A stretch of DNA of 64,000 nt, taken from Natrinema sp031626495 (GTDB lineage: Archaea; Halobacteriota; Halobacteria; Halobacteriales; Natrialbaceae). Within the stretch, counting starts at the first letter, position 1, and each line of letters opens with the position of its first letter. Shown one piece after another: positions 55,841 through 63,362 of this stretch. Location of the stretch: assembly GCF_031626495.1 (NCBI RefSeq), contig NZ_JAMQOJ010000006.1:399436-463435 (forward strand), given 5' to 3'. Made by a program: the position numbers and the translations under genes. The notes beneath the pieces were generated by a model. That model was not told where the DNA came from. It made no database searches and saw nothing but the letters and a program-made list of their open reading frames with translations.

Positions 55841-56725
55841 ATGATTGATATTCCAATTCAGATACTTCTCGCACTCGGAACGGCGTTTGCATTCGCGACA
55901 TCGTCAGTACTCACTCGGTTCGGCGTTGAGCGCTCAGCGCCGATCGCAGCATTATTCGTGACCGTCACAGTCAATGCTATCGTTCTCTGGACGGTCAGCA
56001 TCATGCTGTACGACGTGACGATCAATTTGTGGGCTTGGCGCTACTTCCTCCTTGCCGGCGTATTCGCGCCTGTCATCGGTCGGCTTTGTAACTACATTGG
56101 ACTCAAACGGGTGGGCGTGAACCTGACACTTCCAATTAGCAACTCGAATCCGCTTGTATCGATCATGCTCGCTATGCTGTTGCTCAACGAGACGCTCTCA
56201 CCACGGGGGCAAGTGGGGGCTCTCGCCGTAATCACGGGAGGGATTCTGTTGGCGTCGGCGAACCGAAACGACAACGGCGCGGTCGCCATCCGGTACAGTG
56301 ATCTCCTGTTTCCGGTCGCCGGTGCGGTTATCTACGGGAGCGTTCAACTCCTGCGGAAGGCCGGGATGGGTCTCGTCCCGTCACCCGCGGTCGGCGCGGC
56401 CGTGAACCTCACGGCATCGTGGTTCGTCATCGCCGCCTTCCTCACAGTCGTTCCTAGCCAGCGTGACCGGCTGTCGATTCCCCGTGAGGATCTTCAGTAC
56501 TTCGTGTTAGCAGGTATCGCCTCAAGCTTTGGCCTCATTTGTCTGTACGCGGCACTCCTTTCGGGGACGGTGGTCATTGTAACACCGCTTCTCAACACAA
56601 CGCCGTTATTCGCGCTCGCTCTGACGTACATATTTTTGCGCGACCGCGAGCCGTTCACGCTGCAAGTAATCGCTGGAACAACCCTCATCGTCACCGGTGT
56701 CGGACTACTTGTGATGAGCTCATAA
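55841..56725 (+). CDS. EamA-family (DMT) transporter
   Basis: A 294-residue membrane protein with ten hydrophobic segments in two five-helix repeats, the drug/metabolite transporter layout. The repeat end LNETLSPRGQVGALAVITGGILL is clear in the first half and FLRDREPFTLQVIAGTTLIVTGVGLL in the second. Such proteins export amino acids or metabolites. The ATG at 55841 is 28 bases after a ttttaagcat element and is preferred to a GTG at 55835. The substrate is unknown. Confidence 0.85.
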   Translation: MIDIPIQILLALGTAFAFATSSVLTRFGVERSAPIAALFVTVTVNAIVLWTVSIMLYDVTINLWAWRYFLLAGVFAPVIGRLCNYIGLKRVGVNLTLPISNSNPLVSIMLAMLLLNETLSPRGQVGALAVITGGILLASANRNDNGAVAIRYSDLLFPVAGAVIYGSVQLLRKAGMGLVPSPAVGAAVNLTASWFVIAAFLTVVPSQRDRLSIPREDLQYFVLAGIASSFGLICLYAALLSGTVVIVTPLLNTTPLFALALTYIFLRDREPFTLQVIAGTTLIVTGVGLLVMSS

Positions 56726-56805
56726 ATCCGTTTTCGATACGGCTCTTCGCAACCAGAAAACTCAATACAGTTCAGTATCATTTATAGAATATGGTCGTAG
56801 ATAAC

Positions 56806-57366
56806 ATGGGTTTAGACCACGTTGCGATCAAAGTACGCGATATCGAACGAACGGTCGAATTCTACACAGACGTGCTGAACATGGCCGTCTCAGACCGTAT
56901 CGGCGATGCGGTGGCATTCCTACGGACGCCAGCGGTCGCCGAGCAGTCGGATCATCACGAGATGAACATCACTCAGTACTCTGACGAGGAACTTGAACTA
57001 CTTGAGGAGCGAGGCGAACTCGAACTGGATCTCCACCAATTCGAGGAGGACCTCCCTGAGGACGGCCCGCCGATGCTGCCGACAACGGGGCCGATCTACC
57101 ACATCGCGTTCGAAGTACCGGACTACGAGGCAATCACCGATGCGGCCGAGGCATTAGAAGAGCGAAATCATCCCATCTATCGAGGACCGGGGCGTCACGG
57201 ACCTGGGAATAATATTTTCCTCTACTTCCCCGATCCAGACGGCTATCCAATTGAGCTGACCGCGAAGATGGAGGAAACGCCGGAGGTCGGCGGACGTCCA
57301 CCGAAGCGGTGGCCGCAGACCCCCGAAACGTGGAACGTCTGGCGGAAGGCAGACAACCTCGAATAA
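56806..57366 (+). CDS. extradiol-dioxygenase-like VOC protein
   Basis: A 186-residue protein with the H-H-E facial triad expected of type I extradiol ring-cleavage dioxygenases: H5 in LDHVAIKV, H99 in YHIAFEV, E150 in YPIELTAKM. H50-H51 (DHHEMNI) fits the substrate-proximal HH-x-N motif. It is shorter than two-domain BphC (about 290), like one-domain extradiol enzymes. The ATG at 56806 is about 24 bases after a tttatag box and is preferred to the ATG at 56791. It is a candidate for cleaving the catechol produced by the Rieske and dehydrogenase pair. Confidence 0.78.
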   Translation: MGLDHVAIKVRDIERTVEFYTDVLNMAVSDRIGDAVAFLRTPAVAEQSDHHEMNITQYSDEELELLEERGELELDLHQFEEDLPEDGPPMLPTTGPIYHIAFEVPDYEAITDAAEALEERNHPIYRGPGRHGPGNNIFLYFPDPDGYPIELTAKMEETPEVGGRPPKRWPQTPETWNVWRKADNLE

Positions 57367-57962
57367 CACGGTCGGCATACGAACGTTCCAGATACGGCGC
57401 TGACCAAGAAATCCATTTCTTCGACGGAGAAGACATGCCTCAGAGCAATCTGCCCGCTCGTTTCTGACTAGTTAGCCTGAGGTTTAGATCCATTCATACA
57501 TTTCCGCTGATGTTAATCTCATCTCGTACACCTACCAAAAGTCCTCTCAGAACCAGTTACCGCACACGCGACCCGGCAGAACACAAAGCCCAAGCGCAGG
57601 TTCGCTCCCGCCATTCGTGATCATGGGTCGATACGGTTTCATAGTGCAGTCCGAAAGTCGGTTGCTTTCTTTCTGACGTGCAACCGATTGTCTTGATGAC
57701 CTTGCGCCTGTTGCCGTGTATATGATCCAGCGATCATGTGGTTACTCGTTCATACCCCAGATATTGCGTTTGATATTCCCGAACAGAAAGATACCGACAT
57801 CTAATCAGTCCAGAAAGCGAGCTAAAGTGGTAGTAGTACTAATGAAAACCGCGAACCATCTTTGAGACAGTCAGTAGCGCTACTTACCCGTCACAGAAAC
57901 AGCGTATTATTACGCTATATTTAATATAATTAGGATTTTATTTTGTCCAGATTGAGAGGATA

Positions 57963-58142
57963 ATGTTTGTTGATAGCAAACATCACTACATAGGCCTCAC
58001 AACGATGAGCAGGAGACTTCCCGTGAGATGGTCTTTGCAACTGAAACTCGATCAATTGCTGGAAACAGACCGCAAGTGAACATCCATTACGACTTCAAGT
58101 ATATAAGGGGGAGATTGCGAGATGTTTGCTAACAACAAACAC
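57963..58142. repeat. pair of inverted TGTTTG-type operator motifs
   Basis: Site 1 (57963-57983, ATGTTTGTTGATAGCAAACA...) and site 2 (58122-58142) are near reverse complements of each other, and each is itself an imperfect palindrome with nine-base arms. Site 2 sits just downstream of a TATA box, where a bound protein would block transcription. Confidence 0.55.
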
Positions 58143-58236
58143 CATTCTTTGTCCTCCCAAAATAAGCAGAAGTAGCTTAAAAATATAAGCAAAATTATAG
58201 ATCGCACGAGATTAGCATCAGCATCGTGCTTCGACA

Positions 58237-58262
58237 GGATAACAATAGTACTACTGTTATTC
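58237..58262. repeat. 26-bp palindrome, family member 3
   Basis: The half-site GGATAACAATAGT is followed by its reverse complement with two mismatched pairs. It shares ATAACAATAGTACT with the perfect copy at 10651-10676. It lies about 190 bases before the rdfA-like gene. Confidence 0.6.
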
Positions 58263-58448
58263 CAAACACCCTGGACAAAGGATAAGTTTATTACCTGTTC
58301 AGAGTTCTCACTATTAATTCCGTGCAATCAGGTACCTACTTCGTATCGAGAAATGAACTTTTACTTGCGAGTTGGTATTGTTTCTAGATAATAGATAGTG
58401 AATAGATGGGGGAACAATTGTAGAAACCGGCCATCAATAGAAAGCCTG

Positions 58449-59087
58449 ATGTCCTCTGAACAGAGAGCAATTTATATGGGCACCAAAGAGCATAACGGAG
58501 ATCCTCAAACGAAAGTAGGACGACTCATCGAAGAGTATAATTTTGATGGATTTGGCGGCGAACTTGAACGGATGTGGACGGCATCCGGTGACGAACGGAA
58601 GAGTCTACGTGACTTAGCGGATATATTTAATAAACGTATCCTACAGTCCACGATCGACGAGTCAGGGGTCACACGCCTCGATACCGATGTCGACAATATC
58701 TATCTTCAACTCAAAGGAGAAAAGGGGACATCGGCCGATCAAACACGGATCCGACGCCGACTCGAACGTGAGGGAATTGACGTTGAGGCGCTTCAGTCTG
58801 ACTTTGTCACCTACGCGGCAATTCGGTCATACCTAAAAGAAGAAAGAAACGCTGAGTATAATCCGAGTCAGAACCCGGTCACACGGGACAAGAACAGCAT
58901 TCAACAACTTCGCAGTCGAACGAGACTAGTAACCGAGACAAAGCTGAATGGTCTGGTAGAAAATGATCAAATTGAGCTAGGTTCTCACGAAGTTACGGTC
59001 GATATCAACGTCTTCTGTGAGGACTGTGGCCGGCAGTTTGATGTAATTGATCTTCTCGATCAAAAGAAATGTGAGTGCAAGAGCTAG
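58449..59087 (+). CDS. rdfA: rod-determining factor RdfA-like protein
   Basis: A protein of about 212 residues that matches haloarchaeal RdfA: TKVGRLIEEYNFDGFGGELE, then SLRDLADIFNKRIL, TRLDTDVDNIYLQL, RRRLEREGIDVEAL, DFVTYAAIRSYL, RSRTRLVTETKL, and a C-terminal zinc knuckle CEDCGRQFDV with CEC. In Haloferax, RdfA promotes rod shape and its gene neighbours an SMC-like gene (sph3), the same arrangement as here. The start is uncertain among 58398 (GTG), 58449 and 58476. Several copies per genome are common in this family, and this one sits in accessory DNA. Confidence 0.82.
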   Translation: MSSEQRAIYMGTKEHNGDPQTKVGRLIEEYNFDGFGGELERMWTASGDERKSLRDLADIFNKRILQSTIDESGVTRLDTDVDNIYLQLKGEKGTSADQTRIRRRLEREGIDVEALQSDFVTYAAIRSYLKEERNAEYNPSQNPVTRDKNSIQQLRSRTRLVTETKLNGLVENDQIELGSHEVTVDINVFCEDCGRQFDVIDLLDQKKCECKS

Positions 59088-59203
59088 AAAATCGATACAA
59101 AAGACCAAATCACTATCATCGTTACTTAGTGAGTGTAGTGAATACTACCAAAATTGGATACTAACCAAAGGATTTATTGCAATCAGAGATGTAAGAGTAA
59201 GTA

Positions 59204-61138
59204 ATGAGCGTTGGACAATCGAAACAAGAAGTCAATCTGAGCGTAGAAAATATCGGGGGTATTGATGAGACATCAGTGACGTTTTCCCCCGGCGTAACGC
59301 TCCTCGTCGGACGGAACGCGACGAATCGGACGTCCCTTCTTCAGGCCGTAATGGCTGCCCTAGGGAGCAATGACGTTTCGGTCAAGGGGGACGTGAACGA
59401 AGCGACCGTCGAAATGAACATCGGAGAGGAGACATATCGTCGAACCCTCAAGCGCACAAACGCCCGGATCACTACCAGTGGAGAGCCGTACCTTGAAGAT
59501 TCAACGCTCGCAGACCTCTTCGCATTCTTGCTGGAATCGAACGAGGCCCGTCGAGCCGTCGCGAACAGCGACGACCTCCGGGAGATTATCATGCGACCAG
59601 TCGACACTGACGAGATTCAGGCCGAGATCGAACGGCTTGTCCAGCGGCGTCACGAGGTTGATAAGCAACTCGACGAGATCGAATCGCTGAAGAAACAACT
59701 ACCGTCGCTCGAAGAAGAGCGGACGAGTCTCCGAGGTCGTATAGAAGACGTTCAAACTGAACTCGCGGAAAAAGAGGACGAACTTGATTCGCGCGACGCA
59801 GATCCCGAACAAACGCGTGAAGAGAAAGCGGAACTCGAAGAGAAACTCTCGACCCTTCGAGACAAACGGTCGACGCTGGAGAACATTCGGTACGACTTAG
59901 AAACGGAACGTGATAGTCTCGATTCACTTCAATCCGAAAAGCAGGAACTCGAGTCGGAACTGGCCGATCTTCCGGAGACCCCGGTCGGCGAGATCGATGA
60001 GTTAGAATCGCGCATCGAGCGCCTTCGAGAGCAGAAACAACAGCTCCAATCCGAAATAAGCGAATGTCGGAGCGTCATTCAGTTCAACGAGGACATGATA
60101 GCGGAAGCGGACACGGAGTTGTCCACTGCTCTTGGGTCGGATGGACCGGTGACGGACCAGTTACTCCCCGAGGAGACAACAACGTGTTGGACGTGTGGCA
60201 ATGAAGTCGAAGTCGAGCAGATCGAGGCGACAGTTGACCAGCTCCGAGAGTATTCCCAGGAGAAGAGCCAGGAGTCGAACGAAATTCAGGACAAACTTGA
60301 CGATCTAAAAGAGGACCGCCGCGAACTCCAGCAACAGCAGCGTCGTCGGGAAGATGCCCAACAGCGACTCACAGAAATCGAGCGCGAAATCGAAGCGACG
60401 GAGGACGAGATCGAACAGCTGACCGAGCAGAAGGAACAGATCCGGAGCGAGATCAGCGAGGTCGAGAGTGAGGTCGAAGAATTGGAGAACGATTCCTACG
60501 AAGAGATCTTGGATCTCCATAAAGAAGCGAATCAACTGGAGTACGATCTCGGGAAACTCGAGGGGAACTTGGAGCAGACCGAAAGTGAAATCCAAGATAT
60601 CGAGGAACAGATCGATGAAGAAGACGACCTCAAAGAGAAGCGAGAAGCACTCACTGACGAAATCTCCGAGCTGCGAACAAAGATCGATCGAATCGAACAG
60701 CAGGCCGTCGACGAATTCAACGAGCATATGGACACTGTGCTGAACCTGCTCGGATACGATAACCTGGATCGGATCTGGATCGAGCGGGTCGAACGGGAAG
60801 TTCGCGAAGGGCGTCGGAAGGTGACCAAGAGTGTGTTCGATCTGCACGTGATCCGCCAAACGGAAAGCAACACGACTTACGAGGATACGATCGATCATCT
60901 CAGTGAGAGCGAACGAGAAGTGACCGGGTTGATCTTCGCGCTCGCCGGTTATCTAGCACACGAAGTGTACGAGACCGTCCCGTTCATGATCTTAGACTCC
61001 TTGGAAGCGATCGACTCCGAACGGATTGCGAATCTAGTCGACTACCTGTCTGACTATAGTGATCATCTCGTGGTCGCGCTGTTACCGGAAGACGCCGCGA
61101 GCCTCGACAACGACTACCAGCGGATCTCGCAGATCTAA
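59204..61138 (+). CDS. archaea-specific SMC-related protein (Sph type)
   Basis: A 644-residue SMC/Rad50-like ATPase. The N-terminal head has a variant Walker A (LVGRNATNRTSLLQA) in which the usual GK(S/T) is NRTS. Two long coiled coils (about 140-325 and 350-530) flank a zinc hook CWTCG near residue 330. The C-terminal head has LSESEREVTGLIFALAGYL as signature and VPFMILDSLEAID as Walker B. The lysine-less Walker A is typical of this haloarchaeal subfamily. A TATA-like gatttattg is 30 bases upstream, so it has its own promoter although it follows rdfA. A role in cell-shape or DNA organisation is inferred from the rdfA link. Confidence 0.86.
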   Translation: MSVGQSKQEVNLSVENIGGIDETSVTFSPGVTLLVGRNATNRTSLLQAVMAALGSNDVSVKGDVNEATVEMNIGEETYRRTLKRTNARITTSGEPYLEDSTLADLFAFLLESNEARRAVANSDDLREIIMRPVDTDEIQAEIERLVQRRHEVDKQLDEIESLKKQLPSLEEERTSLRGRIEDVQTELAEKEDELDSRDADPEQTREEKAELEEKLSTLRDKRSTLENIRYDLETERDSLDSLQSEKQELESELADLPETPVGEIDELESRIERLREQKQQLQSEISECRSVIQFNEDMIAEADTELSTALGSDGPVTDQLLPEETTTCWTCGNEVEVEQIEATVDQLREYSQEKSQESNEIQDKLDDLKEDRRELQQQQRRREDAQQRLTEIEREIEATEDEIEQLTEQKEQIRSEISEVESEVEELENDSYEEILDLHKEANQLEYDLGKLEGNLEQTESEIQDIEEQIDEEDDLKEKREALTDEISELRTKIDRIEQQAVDEFNEHMDTVLNLLGYDNLDRIWIERVEREVREGRRKVTKSVFDLHVIRQTESNTTYEDTIDHLSESEREVTGLIFALAGYLAHEVYETVPFMILDSLEAIDSERIANLVDYLSDYSDHLVVALLPEDAASLDNDYQRISQI

Positions 61139-61234
61139 TCCAATCGCGGACTCCGTTTTATAATCGATTCTAGTCAGTTCCCCTCCGTGACAGTATAAAC
61201 AATGGTGCTGTTGTGACTTCTAGATAGCAGAGAA

Positions 61235-61316
61235 GCAAAAGCCGCCACAGGACCCAGTTCCAGATTGCTTGATGAGGGCGTTTGACGCCGATCAAGCGAT
61301 GAATCGCTTGTGTCTC
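61235..61316 (-). mobile_element. IS6-family transposase fragment A
   Basis: The minus-strand frame ETQAIHRLIGVKRPHQAIWNWV is the IS6-family segment that should follow GCSLR. It is joined in frame to the broken SMC-like fragment at 61317. The upstream part of the same gene seems to be in fragment C near 63090-63160. Confidence 0.65.
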
Positions 61317-61605
61317 TCGAAGCGAGTCGAGACTGTCGCGCTCGGTGTCGACGTCGTATCGAACGTCCTCGAGTCTTGACCGCTTCTACCGGAGGGTCGA
61401 GAGCGCCGACTCCAACTCGGCCTTCTCCTCGCGGGTCTGTTCGAGGTCCGCGTCACGCGCGTCCAGTTCGGCTTCCGTTTCTGCCAGCTCCGACTCGACC
61501 TCCTCAATGCGGTCCCGTAGGGTCGCCCGCTTCTCCTCGAGCGGAGGGAGCCGCTTTTTCTTCGACTGGATCTCCTCGAGTTCCGGGTCGACGCTCCGCG
61601 ACTTC
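61317..61605 (-). pseudogene. broken SMC-like gene fragment (coiled-coil part)
   Basis: The minus strand encodes LEEKRATLRDRIEEVESELA, DARDADLEQTREEKAELES, ALSTLR, a TAG stop, then RLEDVRYDVDTERDSLDSL. This matches residues about 165-245 of the intact SMC-like protein at 59204 (for example SRDADPEQTREEKAELEE and YDLETERDSLDSL). The stop lies where the intact gene has Asp. Higher GC and clear divergence show a different paralogue, not a fresh copy. Both heads and the hook are missing. Confidence 0.8.
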
Positions 61606-61704
61606 GATCGGTGACGCGACCGCCGCAGACCGTGTCGTCGAGATGACCGCCCTGATGACGCCCGGGCGACGTACTTTCACCCTCACGAGCTGACAGGCGC
61701 AACT

Positions 61705-61845
61705 GTGTTACCTGCCGACATGATCGAGGCATCGCCGTTCGCCGAGTACCTCGGAATCGAGGTCGTCCGGGCGGAAGTTGGCTATGGGGAAGCCGTGCTC
61801 GAACTCGAGGATGAGCACGCCGGACCACCGAACGGGCACACTTTG
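61705..61845 (+). pseudogene. truncated PaaI-type thioesterase
   Basis: The frame IEASPFAEYLGIEVVRAEVG, then GEAVLELEDEHAGPPNGHTLGG, is the first third of a hotdog-fold thioesterase of the PaaI type; the GG normally starts the catalytic helix. From about 61845 the sequence is IS6 transposase instead, so the gene was cut by an insertion or recombination. Confidence 0.7.
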
Positions 61846-62165
61846 GGCGGCGAGGCACCGATCCAACTGCTGCGTTTCCGTATGGACTCACCAAGAAACA
61901 CGATCTCTCCGATGCTGAGTTTCTCGTCGATGACGCTGGCTACCTGATCGCCCTCGCTCGATTCGGATTGAACGGTCACCTCGACTCTGTCGATCGAAAC
62001 CACATCGAAAAGTGGGTTCACACTCTCAAAATCCGGATCGACCGCTATGGCGGCAATCGCGCAAGCGTCAGAGAATGGCTTGAACAGTTTGTTCACTACT
62101 ATAACATACAGGGACCGCACTAATCACTCAACGAACAACCGCCTGCGGAGGTGCTAAACTAGACA
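61845..62165 (+). mobile_element. IS6-family transposase fragment B with 3' end
   Basis: In the frame starting GRRGTDPTAAFPYGLTKKHD the sequence continues with FLVDDAGYLIALARFGLNG, VDRNHIEKWVHTLKIRIDR and EWLEQFVHYYN to a stop at 62121-62123. This is the C-terminal third of an IS6-type transposase, including the last catalytic-region Glu (HIEKW). The 3' flank (actaatcactcaacg, then gcggaggtgctaa) recurs inverted at 62788-62840. Confidence 0.8.
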
Positions 62166-62787
62166 GTGCCACTGATTTCGGTCTTTCTCGTGGTTCCGCA
62201 GTCGCCGCTCAGAGCCGATATTATAAATTCTGCGATCTAGTCACTCCTCTAACTGGCTACATTTCATATAGCTGTTTTAGAACTGTATCAGAAGTCAGAC
62301 ACCAGGGGCCTCGGTTCTCCTATTGACGGCTTCGATATATTCATAAACAAAACTGTATACCCTTCTATATAATATCGTATGTTTCTAAAAAGTCTAGCTT
62401 CCGTGTTTTTTGCAACGAAATCGGACCTCATTCAGCGGAGGCTATCTGGAGATGTCGTGCGCTGTAGCCGGGACCGAAAACCCCTAAATTACGTTTCTCG
62501 AGCCACTCATGTACGAACTACCCCGTAGGGTCGGTCATAGCTGTTGAGTAGTGCCTTGTAGAGATGATACTGTTCCCGTTTAGATCAATTGCGGTATGCG
62601 GCCAGTAGCGATGTTATTGATCTGAATTTCCGATTCGTCACCGAGAAAATAAAATCTAAAATACATTATTTCGCTAAAACTTGTGGCCCCGATCGTGGAC
62701 TGTCTATTAACTCCGTTCGACGTCCGAACCTATCGAACTATCTAGTAGTGTTTGTAACCGATAATCTAGCGAAGTGGACGCTGACTA
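62166..62787. other. AT-rich spacer between two inverted IS6 ends
   Basis: About 620 bases bounded by two inverted copies of the same IS6 3' end. No gene is recognised; one open frame near 62589-62819 lacks support. Confidence 0.5.
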
Positions 62788-63160
62788 GCTTAGCACCTCC
62801 GCTGGTATCTATCCGTTGAGTGATTAGTGCGGTCGTTGTGTGTCATATAGTACATGAACTGTTCAAGCCATTCTCTGACGCTTGCGCGATTGCCGCCCAC
62901 GAATTATGGAAGCGGTCAACACGCATCTCGAAGGTGTGAAACCATTTTTCGATGTGGTTTCGATCGATATAGTCAAGCAGACAGTTCCGTCCGAATCGAG
63001 CGAGGGCAGTCAGGTAGCCATAGCCATCAACGAGAAACATCGTCTCAGAGAAATCGTGTTTTCTCGGTCAATCGATACGAATTGCTCACATATATCGAAG
63101 CGAACATCCGATTGTATGGAGGCGGACGGCGAACACCCTGACGGGCGTCGCCGTCCGCTC
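62788..63160 (-). mobile_element. IS6-family transposase fragment C with 3' end
   Basis: On the minus strand, a piece reading TPVRVFAVRLHTIGCSLRY (about 63080-63150) is followed after a deletion by ETMFLVDGYGYLTALARFG and DRNHIEKWFHTFEMRVDRFH, then a frameshift before REWLEQF. Compared with fragment B it is diverged and lacks the middle third with the catalytic DDE aspartates. Both are dead copies. Confidence 0.75.
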
Positions 63161-63362
63161 ACGCTCTCGAGTTTCATCAAAACCTGCCGTGTAGCGCCCG
63201 CTGAGGAGGCTTGCGAACTGCTTGGTTAATCCTACTCTCCGACCTGTTCGCTTCTTAATCCGCGCTAACTAGATGTTATCGCCATAGTATATGAAAATTA
63301 AACTTAGCATTCTAAGCAGTGCTATCACTGTCTTTTATGTGACGCACGTGACACGGCCATAT

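Larger units (their letters stand above)
57367..58448. other. long AT-rich region with operator-like repeats
   Basis: About 1.1 kb without a supported gene. It carries a pair of related inverted motifs (57963-57983 and 58122-58142), a TATA box gtatataaggg at about 58098-58108, and the third 26-bp palindrome (58237-58262). A short RNA or peptide starting near 58128 is possible, but I cannot define one. Confidence 0.5.

Noticed and set aside
62589..62819. 76-codon open frame between the IS6 ends
   Set aside because: No motif and not acidic; the surrounding sequence is decayed spacer.
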